From positions 62,001-126,000 of the forward strand of contig NZ_JAERRG010000001.1 of the NCBI RefSeq assembly GCF_016741935.1: 64,000 bases of DNA, written 5' to 3'. The DNA comes from Streptomyces endocoffeicus. GTDB lineage: Bacteria; Actinomycetota; Actinomycetes; Streptomycetales; Streptomycetaceae. The notes beneath the pieces are model-generated. The model worked only from the letters and a program-made list of their open reading frames with translations, had not been told where the DNA came from and did no database searches. Shown here piece after piece: positions 53,176-61,739 of the stretch (its first letter is position 1; the number at the start of each line of letters is the position of its first letter). Position numbers and translations under genes: made by a program.

Positions 53176-53337
53176 GTGCCGTTCGCCGATCCGCTGAGCG
53201 ACGGCCGATATCGCCTTGCGGGCCTTCCCGCGGAACGGTCATCGGCGAAGCCCAGCACCGTCGCCCTGATCGACATCCTGAAAGAGGCCGCCCTGCGCAC
53301 CGGGATGCTCAAGGCCCTCGCCCCAATGGCCATTCAC
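53176..53337 (+). pseudogene. Possible Tn3-family transposase fragment
   Basis: The frame encodes STVALIDILKEAALRTG near 53254-53304, which resembles the conserved LIDVLKEADLRxGF segment of Tn3-family TnpA. The rest of the open frame loses similarity. No terminal inverted repeats or other transposase parts were found. This is a weak, motif-level call; the surrounding 53026-53450 holds no intact gene. Confidence 0.35.
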
Positions 53338-53450
53338 AGCCGGCTTCTGAACTGCACCGGCTCCGAGGTCGCCGCGGCAATCGAGGGCCATGACGTCAAG
53401 GACGAGGATGGCTGGGGCGTGGAGCGGCCGTTCGTGATGCTCTCGCCGGA

Positions 53451-53900
53451 TCATGCCCTGAGGGAGTGCTGGAGCGCCGCGGTGAGGCGGTTCGCTCGTT
53501 CATCGACGGGATTGGCCAGTTGGTTGTTGAGGTAGCCGAAACCGATGGCGGCGCCGGCGTCGGCGAAGCCGAGGCTGCCGTTGGCTCCGTCGTGGCCAAA
53601 GGAGAGATCGGAGAGAAGGGGACGGCCCGGGGATCCGTTGACGAGGAATCCGGTGGAGAAGCGAATGCCGGGCGGAGTGAGCACACCGGGCCAGCCTTCG
53701 CCGGCGAGTGCTTCCGGATCGGCGACCTCCGGTGCGGGGTGGACGGTGGCCACTCGGGACTCGACGCGGGCGGGAAGACCGATCCAGGCGTCGGCTGCCA
53801 AGGGTGTCGAGAGGTACTCGGCCAGCAGCTCATGGGGCCGCAGGCCGGTGGCGCGTCGGAGAATCTCGCCGGTGAGCCAGCCGAATGTCAGCGCGTGCTG
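53451..53900 (-). pseudogene. Truncated serine hydrolase (beta-lactamase/EstB-like), C-terminal part
   Basis: Read leftward from about 53900, the frame encodes QHALTFGWLTGEILRRATG, then LSTPLAADAWIGLPARVESR and a normal family ending GFADAGAAIGFGYLNNQL. The N-terminal half with the SxxK nucleophile is absent. At 53900 the sequence switches abruptly to a convergent cupin fragment, so a deletion or rearrangement joined two broken genes. Confidence 0.65.
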
Positions 53901-54074
53901 TCCGGCACGGTCGTCCTCTACCTCGGCGAACGCGTCATTCGCGTTGAGGCGGGTCAAGCCGCCTCCTTCTCCACCATGACCCCCCACACCCTGCGCGCCG
54001 ACCGTGGGCCCGCCGAGGTCCTGTGCATCCTCGACCACAACGGCGAACGCAACCACCTCCACGCGAGCCCATGA
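53895..54074 (+). pseudogene. C-terminal cupin fragment (probably of an XRE-cupin regulator)
   Basis: The frame reads VLSGTVVLYLGERVIRVEAG, then SFSTMTPHTLRADRGPAEVL to the stop at 54074. This is the terminal cupin of HTH-cupin regulators, with no start or HTH present. It abuts the truncated serine hydrolase. Confidence 0.55.
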
Positions 54075-54183
54075 CCATGAGGAGCTGGAGGTGATCGTTC
54101 CGGAGCACCGCGGCCGGGGCGGCCGTGGACGGCGGGCCCGTCCGTCGAGGCGCTGCCGACCGCCGCGTCCGCTCAGCGTCCGC

Positions 54184-55155
54184 TCAGCGTCTTCCGGCAC
54201 GGTCGAGTGCGTCCTCAGCCTGCACGGCCAGGGTGGCTACCAGGTCGGCTGCGGATGGCAAGTCGGTGATCAGATCAATGGCCTCGCCGGCCCACATCGG
54301 CAGCGAGGGAAGGTTCCCCTGCGCCACATCATGCTGGTATTCCTGTCTGGCCCTGGGGTCTGCCGCGAGTTCGGCTTCCCTGCCCCGCCACTGGTCGAGG
54401 TAGCGATTGCCAAGGGTGCGAGCGGTGTACTTCGACGGCCACCTGGAGCCTCGGGCAATGTCGAGCACCCTGTTGCGCTCGGTGTCTTCGCCACGTCCCT
54501 CGACGATCGCCTCGGCGGTCGAGGGATCCACCAGGGCCTCAGCCGTGGCTTGGAAGCGGGTACCGAGGAGCGCCCCCGCGGCGCCAAGCGCCAGGGCCGC
54601 CGCGAGACCGCGGCCGTCGGCGATCCCGCCGGCCGCCAGTACCGGCACCGGTGCCGCCAGATCCACCACGACCGGCACGAACGGCAAGGTGGAACGCCCC
54701 TTTCGGGCCCCATGCCCACCGCTTTCGGTGCCCTGCGCCACGATGACATCGGCGCCCAGGCCGACCGCCCGGTTGGCCTCCTCCAGATCGGTCACCTGAA
54801 TGATCAGCAATGTGCCCGACACGCGGATGCGCTCAGCGAAAGGGCTCGGATCCCCGAAGGACAACATCACTGCCCTGGGCTGGTGCTCCAGCGCCCGCTC
54901 GATCGCGCCGACGTCGATCTGCCAGGTGAGGAAACCGATGCCCCACGGCCGCCCGGCGGCTTCCGCGACGAGCGGCAGCTCGCGGGCCAGCCACTCCGGG
55001 TCCCCGTTCGCGGCGCCGAGCATCCCGAACCCGCCGCCGCGAGAGACGGCCGCCGCCAGCGCACCGCCGGCCGATCCGCCCATCGGCGCCAGCGCGATCG
55101 GGTGCTGCACACCGAACAACTCCGTGAACCGCGTCGACAGCGCCATAGCCGCCAT
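54184..55155 (-). CDS. Nitronate monooxygenase-like FMN enzyme (NPD/2-nitropropane dioxygenase family)
   Basis: The 323-residue TIM-barrel protein has an N-terminal HPIALAPMGGSAGG, catalytic-loop GTESGGHGARKG, and FMN-phosphate segment LAAGGIADGRGLAAALALGAAG typical of the NPD family. Members oxidise propionate-3-nitronate and alkyl nitronates or act as NADH:quinone reductases. Starts at 55158, 55155 and 55146 are all possible. It is monocistronic. An 11-bp tandem repeat (54167-54188) spans the stop codon. Confidence 0.85.
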   Translation of the reverse strand: MAAMALSTRFTELFGVQHPIALAPMGGSAGGALAAAVSRGGGFGMLGAANGDPEWLARELPLVAEAAGRPWGIGFLTWQIDVGAIERALEHQPRAVMLSFGDPSPFAERIRVSGTLLIIQVTDLEEANRAVGLGADVIVAQGTESGGHGARKGRSTLPFVPVVVDLAAPVPVLAAGGIADGRGLAAALALGAAGALLGTRFQATAEALVDPSTAEAIVEGRGEDTERNRVLDIARGSRWPSKYTARTLGNRYLDQWRGREAELAADPRARQEYQHDVAQGNLPSLPMWAGEAIDLITDLPSAADLVATLAVQAEDALDRAGRR

Positions 55156-55294
55156 CATCCCCCTCAGCACGCCCCGCGAACATCGCTTGCCGCGACATTC
55201 GCGGCCAGGTGGCTCCCCGTTGAGCAGCCGCCGATGGGGAATCAGGACTGGCCGCTGACATCTCGCTCCGGCGCGATGACCGGGCCGACGAAGC

Positions 55295-55309
55295 CGGGAC
55301 CTCAGCGAA
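55295..55309. repeat. 15-bp direct repeat, left copy
   Basis: CGGGACCTCAGCGAA is repeated exactly at 56366-56380. The two copies bracket the XRE regulator and small membrane protein genes and lie 1,071 bp apart. Confidence 0.8.
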
Positions 55310-55348
55310 GGGCCCCAGCCGCCGCCGAGCGCGGCTGGGACCCTTCGC
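55305..55348 (-). terminator. Terminator after the XRE gene
   Basis: An 18-bp stem with one mismatch (GCGAAGGGCCCCAGCCGC at 55305 and its partner at 55331-55348) with an 8-base loop lies 15 bases beyond the xre stop codon. Confidence 0.75.
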
Positions 55349-55362
55349 CTGACCATGGCGGT

Positions 55363-56034
55363 TCAGGCGGCCCTCACGTGCTGATGGTCGTCGTGCTGTG
55401 CACCAGGGGCGCCGCGGTGCGCCGAACGGCTGTTGCTGCCCGTGGCCCAGCGGCGGTAGGCGTCGGCCCGGGCCCAGGCGTCCTCCCAGGCGCCGGTGGG
55501 CGCGCGGGAGACGCCACACGCCTGAACGAAGTGGATCAGCAGCATCCTCGACGGCATCCGCTCTCCGCGGAGTACCGCGCCGACGGTGCTGTGCGGCAGG
55601 AGCGTCACTCCGTGGGAGGTCGCCCTGTCCTCCAGTTCCCGCAGGGACAGGCCACCGGCCTCGAGCTGCATCGCGCGCATCGACTGGAGCAGCTGCGCCG
55701 GGTTGTGGATGAATTCCGGACGGAGGACCGGCTCACCGCGGTCACTCGGCACGGCCGAGCGGAGGGAGCGGCGCTGCTCCGCGGCAGCGGCCCACATCCG
55801 GCGAGCCTGCTCCAGATCGCCACCACAGGCGGTGGCGAAGGCCTCGACGACGGGCCAGCGCGGCACGGTGGTACCGCGGGCGGCCCGCCAGAGAGTGGCC
55901 GGGGCGAAGCCGGCCTGTGTCGTGTGCGCCATCTGCTGGTAGGTCAGTCCCGCCTGCCGGCGCAGTGACCGCAGCCACTGCGCCAGCCCGACGGCGAGAT
56001 CAGCCTCCGCGTGGGCGCTCAGGGTGCGCCCCAT
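55363..56034 (-). CDS. XRE-type helix-turn-helix regulator
   Basis: The 223-residue protein has an N-terminal HTH (LTYQQMAHTTQ...APATLWRAARG, about residues 27-55) and a second similar HTH-like segment near 135-165 (LSLRELEDRATSHG...STVGAVLRGE), a layout common among actinobacterial XRE proteins. The C-terminus is His-rich. I chose ATG 56034, 13 bases after the small membrane protein gene. The pair is bracketed by a 15-bp direct repeat. Confidence 0.82.
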   Translation of the reverse strand: MGRTLSAHAEADLAVGLAQWLRSLRRQAGLTYQQMAHTTQAGFAPATLWRAARGTTVPRWPVVEAFATACGGDLEQARRMWAAAAEQRRSLRSAVPSDRGEPVLRPEFIHNPAQLLQSMRAMQLEAGGLSLRELEDRATSHGVTLLPHSTVGAVLRGERMPSRMLLIHFVQACGVSRAPTGAWEDAWARADAYRRWATGSNSRSAHRGAPGAQHDDHQHVRAA

Positions 56035-56047
56035 TCCGGTTCTCCTT

Positions 56048-56290
56048 CTACAGAGTCCGGGAACGGGGGGCGAGGGCCGCGATCGCGCGGCGGAGGAGCT
56101 CCACCGCGAGGAGACCACCGGCGGTGATGGTGCTGATGACCGTCTCCAGCGGCATCCGGCAGACCACCATCGCGGCGGTGAGGAGGACGACCACGATCAC
56201 GACGGCCACGGCAGGGGCCGGCAGCCGCGTGCTGCCGGCCCGGCCGGGGCCCTCCACACACAGCAGGTGAACCGGAATTTCGTTGTTCAA
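56048..56290 (-). CDS. Small membrane protein
   Basis: This 80-residue protein starts at TTG 56290 with GGGAG seven bases upstream. Two hydrophobic segments are visible (PAVAVVIVVVLLTAAMVV; TVISTITAGGLLAVELL). I do not recognise the family. It precedes the XRE gene by 13 bases on the same strand, so the pair is an operon; a regulator with a small membrane partner is a common streptomycete arrangement. Confidence 0.6.
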   Translation of the reverse strand: MNNEIPVHLLCVEGPGRAGSTRLPAPAVAVVIVVVLLTAAMVVCRMPLETVISTITAGGLLAVELLRRAIAALAPRSRTL

Positions 56291-56365
56291 ATTCTTCTCC
56301 CTCGGCTCGTTGCCACCCGACTCGGCCCCGGCACGGGATCCGCCGCGTTGCAGCGCAGCGAATAC

Positions 56366-56380
56366 GGGACCTCAGCGAAA
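56366..56380. repeat. 15-bp direct repeat, right copy
   Basis: Exact copy of 55295-55309. Between here and 56828 I see no recognisable gene. Confidence 0.8.
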
Positions 56381-56828
56381 TGGTCGGCTGTCAAGGGATG
56401 AGACGACAAGGCGCTTATGAGCTTCCATTTCACCTTGTCCCAGCTGGAGTTGAAACGTCGATCAGGTAGCCCCGCAGGTCACCGGATACTTCGGTACTGC
56501 CCACGCGGGGTTCGTCACCTGCGTCTGTCCGACGTAGCAGCCTTGATCAGCATTGCGCCTCCCCCACCCTCATCTGCTTCTCTGTACTGGTAAGTCGTCA
56601 CGGCACCGCGCAACTGTCCGGAAGGGAGGCGGAGATGACCCCGGTCGTCCACGGGGGAGATCCAGCAGGCCCTCTTCCGCGCCGCCCTGGCCGTGCGCAC
56701 ACGGCGCCCCGCACACGCATGGGCGTGTGACGCCCGGGCCCGAACTTCTCACACCAGGCTTCCCCGGCCGTTGCCACTCGACGCAACAGGGGATTCGGTC
56801 GTCAGTTGTTGCAGCGGCGGCGACCTTT

Positions 56829-56863
56829 GGTGTGGCCGTCCGCGACTCGCGGACGGCCACACC
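56829..56863. terminator. Perfect 16-bp hairpin
   Basis: GGTGTGGCCGTCCGCG (56829-56844) pairs with 56848-56863 across a 3-base loop. It lies nine bases beyond the stop of the small leftward gene 56873-57013 and could terminate it. Confidence 0.75.
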
Positions 56864-56872
56864 GAAAAGACT

Positions 56873-57013
56873 TCACCGTGTTTTCGGGACGCTGTCGGTG
56901 GCGCCCAGGACACCCTTGCCGGTGTAGACGACGTCGAAGCCCGCACGCGCCGCGATGGCGCCGGCCGCGTCGAAGACCGGCCACGCATCGGTCGGGATGG
57001 TTTCGTCGGTCAT
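56873..57013 (-). CDS. Hypothetical 46-residue protein
   Basis: ATG 57013 is preceded by GGGGAG four bases upstream. The 46 residues (MTDETIPTDAWPVFDAAG...) have plausible codon bias and no membrane segment. A strong hairpin follows the stop. It is divergent from the flavin monooxygenase and shares its TTGGTCA-type operator region. I do not recognise a family; it may also be the 5-prime end of a truncated gene. Confidence 0.5.
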   Translation of the reverse strand: MTDETIPTDAWPVFDAAGAIAARAGFDVVYTGKGVLGATDSVPKTR

Positions 57014-57073
57014 GGCGCTCCCCGGCTCCTGTGGACAACGTCGCCATCCGGAAGTTAGCCTCACCGCCATTCA

Positions 57074-57088
57074 TTGGTCAATGACCAA
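57074..57088. promoter_or_regulatory. TetR copy 3 operator candidate (monooxygenase operon)
   Basis: TTGGTCA-A-TGACCAA is a perfect 15-bp palindrome ending 27 bases before the monooxygenase ATG. Related boxes lie at 59353-59367 (the tetR gene itself) and 60070-60084. Confidence 0.7.
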
Positions 57089-57115
57089 GAGGCACCGCCG
57101 ATGAAGGAGCGTGTC

Positions 57116-58624
57116 ATGCCGGACACAGTCGTTATCGCGGGCGCGGGACCGACCGGGACATGGATGGCGTGCGAGCTGCGGCTCGCGGGCGTGCCCACCG
57201 TCGTCCTCGAACAGGACCCGGACATCTCGCCGCACTCGCGGGCGCTCACGGTCCATCCCCGCACCATCGAGACGTTCGCGCTCCGTGGCGCCCAGCACCG
57301 GATGCTGGCCGAGGGCGGACAGCTCCCGAGCGGACATTTCGCGATCCTCGACGAGCGGCTCGACTTCACCACCCTCGACACGGACTTCCAGTTCACCCTG
57401 ACGCTTCCGCAGGCCCGGACGACGGAGCTGCTGCGCGAGCGAGCCGTCGCACTGGGCGCGGACATGCGTAGTGGCCACCGCTTCGTGACGTTCGCCGAGG
57501 ACGACGCGGGGCTGACCGTGACGGCCGAGGGCCCGGACGGGGAATACACCCTCCGGGCGGACTATCTCGTCGGCTGCGACGGCACCCGCAGCGCGGTCCG
57601 GGAGAGCGCCGGAATCGACTTCGACGGTACGCCGTCCACCGCGCTCGGCGCCCTGGGCGATGTGCGCCTGTCCGAGCCGCCGGATGGCCCGGTCATCAGC
57701 GAATGGAGCCTCGACGGCACCTTCATGTGCGTCGCCATGCCCGGCGATCTCTACCGGTTCGCGGTGCACTCGCCCGAGGACGTCCGCACCGACTGGCCGG
57801 ACGACTTCACGCTGGACGAGCTTCGCACGAGGGTCAGGCGCGTCTGCGGCACCGACTTCGGCATGCACAGCCCGTCCTGGCTCTCGCGCTACGGCAACAC
57901 CAGCCGGATCGCCCGGGAATACCGCAAGGGCCGCGTTCTGGTGGTGGGCGACGCCGCCCATCAGCACATGCCGGCCGGTGGCGTGGGCCTGAACGTCGGC
58001 GTCCAGGACGCCATGAACCTGGGATGGAAGCTGGCCGCGACCTGTAACGGCTGGGCCCCGGAGACGCTGCTGGACACGTACCACGCGGAACGCCATCCGG
58101 TGGGCGAGACCCTGCTCGAACAGAGCCAGGCCCAGACCGCCCTGTTCATGGACTTCACGCTGCAAGGCCAGGAACTCAGGTCGTTCCTGGCACGCGTCAT
58201 CGCCGAGCGGCCGCAGTTCAAGGAGGCCCTCACCGAGCGCCTCTCCGGCCTCCACGTGGAGTACCCGCCGACGGATCCGGCGCATCCGCTCATCGGCCTC
58301 CGCGCCCCCAACCTCCGCTTCGCCGACGGGCACGAGCTGTTCGCGCTCTTCGACCGGGGCGAGTACGTCCTGGTGGACTTCGGGCGCGTGAAGGGCTTCG
58401 ACGCCCGGGATCTGGACCTCGGCGATGCCACCGGCCGGATCAGGCGGTTCCGCCCCACCACGGCGAGCGCGGAGCACCGCGTGCGGTGGGCGGACGTCGG
58501 CGCGGCGCTCATCCGGCCCGACGGCTATGTCGCATGGGCCTCCGACGAGCACGAGGGCGAAGCGCTCGCGCGGGAGCTTCGCACGGCGACCGACGCGATC
58601 CATCGCGCGGCGGCGATGTCGTAG
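57116..58624 (+). CDS. Class A FAD-dependent aromatic monooxygenase
   Basis: The 502-residue protein has the GxGxxG FAD motif (IAGAGPTGTW, residues 7-16), the DG motif GCDGTRSAVRE near 155, and GDAAHQHMPAGGVGLNVGVQDA near 278, as in rifampicin monooxygenase/PgaE-type hydroxylases. The C-terminal thioredoxin-like domain lacks an obvious CxxC. I chose ATG 57116 with AAGGAG six bases upstream; earlier in-frame starts would include the operator. It is followed after 70 bases by a RidA-family gene. An aromatic or antibiotic-like substrate is likely. Confidence 0.88.
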   Translation: MPDTVVIAGAGPTGTWMACELRLAGVPTVVLEQDPDISPHSRALTVHPRTIETFALRGAQHRMLAEGGQLPSGHFAILDERLDFTTLDTDFQFTLTLPQARTTELLRERAVALGADMRSGHRFVTFAEDDAGLTVTAEGPDGEYTLRADYLVGCDGTRSAVRESAGIDFDGTPSTALGALGDVRLSEPPDGPVISEWSLDGTFMCVAMPGDLYRFAVHSPEDVRTDWPDDFTLDELRTRVRRVCGTDFGMHSPSWLSRYGNTSRIAREYRKGRVLVVGDAAHQHMPAGGVGLNVGVQDAMNLGWKLAATCNGWAPETLLDTYHAERHPVGETLLEQSQAQTALFMDFTLQGQELRSFLARVIAERPQFKEALTERLSGLHVEYPPTDPAHPLIGLRAPNLRFADGHELFALFDRGEYVLVDFGRVKGFDARDLDLGDATGRIRRFRPTTASAEHRVRWADVGAALIRPDGYVAWASDEHEGEALARELRTATDAIHRAAAMS

Positions 58625-58694
58625 CGCACGGGGCACCCGGCATTCCCGGCGAGACCACCCACGGACAACGACAGACAACGACAGGAGAAGCGCA

Positions 58695-59087
58695 GTGATC
58701 AGCAGGATCGAACCGGACGGGATCTTCGGGGTTCCGGACCTCGCGAGCCAGGTGTCGGTGGTGGAATCCGGATCCCTGGCCTTCCTCAGCGGGCAACTCG
58801 CCTGGGGCGACGACGGCGAAGTGGTCGGCGAAGGAGACCACCGGACCCAGGCCGAGCACATCGCCCACCGCATCGACCGGATCCTCGCGGAGCTGGGGGC
58901 GGACCGCTCCCATATCGTCAAGGAGACGATCTACGTGGTGGACTACCGGCCGGAGCTGGTTCCCGTCATCCTGGGGGCGCTGCACGGCACTCCGCCGCCC
59001 TCCTCCACCCTGGTGGGGGTGGCGAAACTCGCCGCTCCCGAATTCCTCGTCGAGGTGGAGTGCGTCGTCTCCGTGCCGTCGGCCTGA
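58695..59087 (+). CDS. RidA/YjgF-family protein
   Basis: The 130-residue protein is a complete RidA-family member: SGSLAFLSGQLAWG, the HRTQAEHIAHRIDRILAELG helix, and the C-terminal PSSTLVGVAKLAAPEFLVEVE block. Canonical RidA has an Arg in the ...RxxVxVxxL segment; here the equivalent reads STLVGVAKLA, so deaminase activity on imines is doubtful. GTG 58695 follows AGGAG by seven bases. It probably acts with the monooxygenase on a pathway intermediate. Confidence 0.87.
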   Translation: MISRIEPDGIFGVPDLASQVSVVESGSLAFLSGQLAWGDDGEVVGEGDHRTQAEHIAHRIDRILAELGADRSHIVKETIYVVDYRPELVPVILGALHGTPPPSSTLVGVAKLAAPEFLVEVECVVSVPSA

Positions 59088-59347
59088 CGCACATCGCCGG
59101 TGCCACCGATGTGCGTGGCACCGGCGGAATTCACCCACACGCCGAGAGCAGGGCCCGCACGACTCGGTGCGCGGGCACATCGATACCGTGCCGCCCCTCC
59201 GGCCCTGCCCACGGACACGGTCTCCTCGATGAGTTGCCGCACGATCCGACTGGTTCCGCTGCCGTTCGGGCGCTCCTCGTGGTCCACTCCGTTCTGAGCC
59301 GCGACGACGGTCGTCCGCTCATGGCACAGGCGAAAATGGCGTCTATG

Positions 59348-59367
59348 TATACTGGGTCAGTGACCAA
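59348..59367 (+). promoter_or_regulatory. Leaderless promoter and autoregulatory operator of tetR copy 3
   Basis: TATACT (59348-59353) is a good -10 six bases before GTG 59360, and the operator TGGGTCA-G-TGACCAA (59353-59367, one mismatch) covers the start. Repressor binding would block RNA polymerase directly. Confidence 0.65.
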
Positions 59368-59986
59368 TGCGCAAGGGGAAGCCCCCCGCGCCGCGGGGCT
59401 GACTCCCCGCGATGTCGTCCGGGCAGCCCTGGAGGTGCTGGACGAGCGGGGCATCAACGCCGTGTCGACCCGAGCGGTCGCGGACCGGCTCGGCGTGCGC
59501 ATGAACACCGTGCTCTGGCACACCAAGACCAAGGCACGGCTGCTCGACCTGATGGCCGACGCCATCATCGGCGAAGTCCCCCTTGATGGCATCGAGGGCG
59601 ACTGGCGGGACCAAGCCCGCGAACTCATGCGCCGACTGCGACAAGCCATACTGAGCCACCGGGACGGCGCATTGGTGGTTTCCGGCACGTTCCCCGCCGA
59701 GCCGCACACCCTCGGCTTCGCCGACCGCCTGCTCTCCTTTCTGCTCAACGGCTCGACGGACACCCGGAAGGCCGCGTGGACCGCCTGGTCGCTCTTCTAC
59801 TTCGCGCTCGGACTGGCGCAGGAAGAGCAGTCCACACCGCAGTTTCTCTACGACCAGCTCACCCCCAGAGTCTCCGCGGACATCTATCCGACGCTCTCCC
59901 GCGTCCTCGACGAGTTCACCGCACCGGACTTCGACGACCGTTTCGAGCACGGCGTCCTGACCATGCTCTCCGCGCTCGACTCCTGA
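59360..59986 (+). CDS. TetR-family transcriptional regulator (copy 3)
   Basis: The 208-residue protein has a TetR HTH (NAVSTRAVADRLGVRMNTVLWH, residues about 36-57) and a TetR_C-type ligand domain. I chose GTG 59360 because the -10 lies six bases upstream and the domain begins shortly after; an ATG at 59345 lies inside the promoter. Similar boxes before the monooxygenase gene and in the region before the ALDH suggest that it controls both flanking operons. Confidence 0.85.
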   Translation: MTNAQGEAPRAAGLTPRDVVRAALEVLDERGINAVSTRAVADRLGVRMNTVLWHTKTKARLLDLMADAIIGEVPLDGIEGDWRDQARELMRRLRQAILSHRDGALVVSGTFPAEPHTLGFADRLLSFLLNGSTDTRKAAWTAWSLFYFALGLAQEEQSTPQFLYDQLTPRVSADIYPTLSRVLDEFTAPDFDDRFEHGVLTMLSALDS

Positions 59987-60051
59987 CGCGGCCCCAGCGG
60001 GAGCGGCGCTGAAGGCGCTGAACGGCCACCGGCCGGATCCGGGACCTCGAA

Positions 60052-60092
60052 CCCCCACCCCCTTGCGCCTTGGTCACTGACCTGGTGTACTT
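60052..60092 (-). promoter_or_regulatory. Inverted vestige of a tetR promoter/start with operator box
   Basis: Read leftward, this segment matches the tetR copy 3 promoter-start region: GGTCAGTGACCAA followed by GCGCAAGGGG, with the first codons Val-Thr-Lys-Ala-Gln-Gly against Val-Thr-Asn-Ala-Gln-Gly. It contains TTGGTCA-C-TGACCTG (60070-60084). No tetR body follows. It could still serve as an operator for the ALDH operon 150 bases downstream. Confidence 0.6.
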
Positions 60093-60235
60093 CCCGCACC
60101 GCTTCTTGGTCGACGACAAAGACACGTCGGCGTGAAGAACTGCCGTGCTCTCGGACCGACCGCTGTCGCCGAGGCAGTCGCCGCCATTCGTCGCGCCGAG
60201 CGCTCCCCTATGACTCGACATGCGCTGGAGGGGGC

Positions 60236-61690
60236 ATGACCACCCACACCTCAGACCACACACTCCGCACCGAAACCCTCGTATCCGACGACGGCTTCAG
60301 ACTGCTGATCGGTGGCGAACTCGTCCACGGCGACGACACCATGGATGTCGTCAACCCGGCCACGGCCGCCGCGCTGGCCACCTGCCCACGTGCGTCGGCC
60401 CAGCAGTTCCACGAGGCGGTCGCGGCCGCCAGGACCGCCTTCGGCCCGTGGTCACGGAGTTCACTGAAGACACGACGGCGACTCCTCAACACGATCGCCG
60501 ACATCATCGACAGCCACACCGACCAGCTCGCCCGTCTGCTCACCGCCGAGCAGGGCAAGCCACTGCCCGACGCCACCCATGAGGTTCAGGCCACCGCGGT
60601 GTTCTTCCGCCATGTCGCCAACCTCGACTACGACGTCCGCGTACTCGAAGACGGCGATGCCCGCCGGGTCGAGCTGCGGCGCAGGCCACTTGGTGTCGTG
60701 GCGGCGATCCTCCCGTGGAACGCGCCCCTTCTCCTCGTCGCGTTCAAGGTCCCCGCCGCTCTGCTGACCGGAAACACGGTGGTGGTCAAGCCGGCCGCCA
60801 CCACACCGCTCACCACACTGCTGCTCGCTCGCCTGATCGCGGACGCGACTCCGCCCGGTGTCATCAACATCGTCACCGACGCGGGCGACCTCGGCGATGT
60901 GCTGACGGAGCACCCCGACATCGCCAAGGTGACGTTCACGGGGTCGACGGCCACCGGCTACAAGGTCCTGGCGAACGCGGCGAAGTCGCTCAAGCGGGTC
61001 ACCCTCGAACTGGGCGGCAACGACGCGGCCATCGTCCTCGACGACGCCGACCCCGGTGAGGTCGCCGCCGGTATCTACCAGGGCGCGTTCTGGAACTGCG
61101 GACAGGTGTGCCTGGCCATCAAGCGGCTCTACGTCCATGACTCCTTGTACGACCAGGTCGTTGCCGAACTCGCCGCACTCGCCGGGGAAGCGGTGGTCGG
61201 CGACGGTATGGACGCGGCCACCCACATGGGACCCCTGCAGAACCGGGCGCAGTACGAGAAGGTCAAGGAGTTCCTCGCCGACGCCCGGCACAACGGCCGC
61301 GTCGTGGCCGGTGGAGTGGTCTCCGAAGACTCCGGATACTTTGTGACGCCGACCATCGTCGCGGATGTCCATGAGGGCAGCCGCCTGGTGGACGAGGAAC
61401 AGTTCGGCCCGATCCTGCCCGTGCTCCGCTACACCGATGTCGACGACGCGATCGAGCGCGCCAACGCGACCGGATACGGCCTGGGGGCCTCCGTCTGGTC
61501 GTCCAGCATCGACCGCGCCGAGGAGATCGCCCTCCAACTGGAGGCCGGCACCGTCTGGGTGAACAAGCACATCGATGTCGCCCCGCACATTCCACAGGCC
61601 GGCGCGAAGCAATCCGGGCTCGGCGCCGAACTCGGTGACATCGGACTGCTGGAGTACACACAGGTCCAGGTCCTCAACATCAAGAAGTGA
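60236..61690 (+). CDS. NAD(P)-dependent aldehyde dehydrogenase (copy 4)
   Basis: The 484-residue ALDH has Cys292 in NCGQVC, Glu258 in LELGGN, and LPWNAP at 159-164. It is of the PutA-like general ALDH type and differs from the three WNYP-type ALDHs earlier in the window. GAGGGGGC precedes the ATG. A class II aldolase gene follows after 49 bases in the same operon. Substrate unknown; the operator vestige upstream suggests TetR copy 3 control. Confidence 0.9.
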   Translation: MTTHTSDHTLRTETLVSDDGFRLLIGGELVHGDDTMDVVNPATAAALATCPRASAQQFHEAVAAARTAFGPWSRSSLKTRRRLLNTIADIIDSHTDQLARLLTAEQGKPLPDATHEVQATAVFFRHVANLDYDVRVLEDGDARRVELRRRPLGVVAAILPWNAPLLLVAFKVPAALLTGNTVVVKPAATTPLTTLLLARLIADATPPGVINIVTDAGDLGDVLTEHPDIAKVTFTGSTATGYKVLANAAKSLKRVTLELGGNDAAIVLDDADPGEVAAGIYQGAFWNCGQVCLAIKRLYVHDSLYDQVVAELAALAGEAVVGDGMDAATHMGPLQNRAQYEKVKEFLADARHNGRVVAGGVVSEDSGYFVTPTIVADVHEGSRLVDEEQFGPILPVLRYTDVDDAIERANATGYGLGASVWSSSIDRAEEIALQLEAGTVWVNKHIDVAPHIPQAGAKQSGLGAELGDIGLLEYTQVQVLNIKK

Positions 61691-61739
61691 CACCCCTCCA
61701 GCAGCACGACGACACTTCAGAGCGGGAGAACGACACGAC

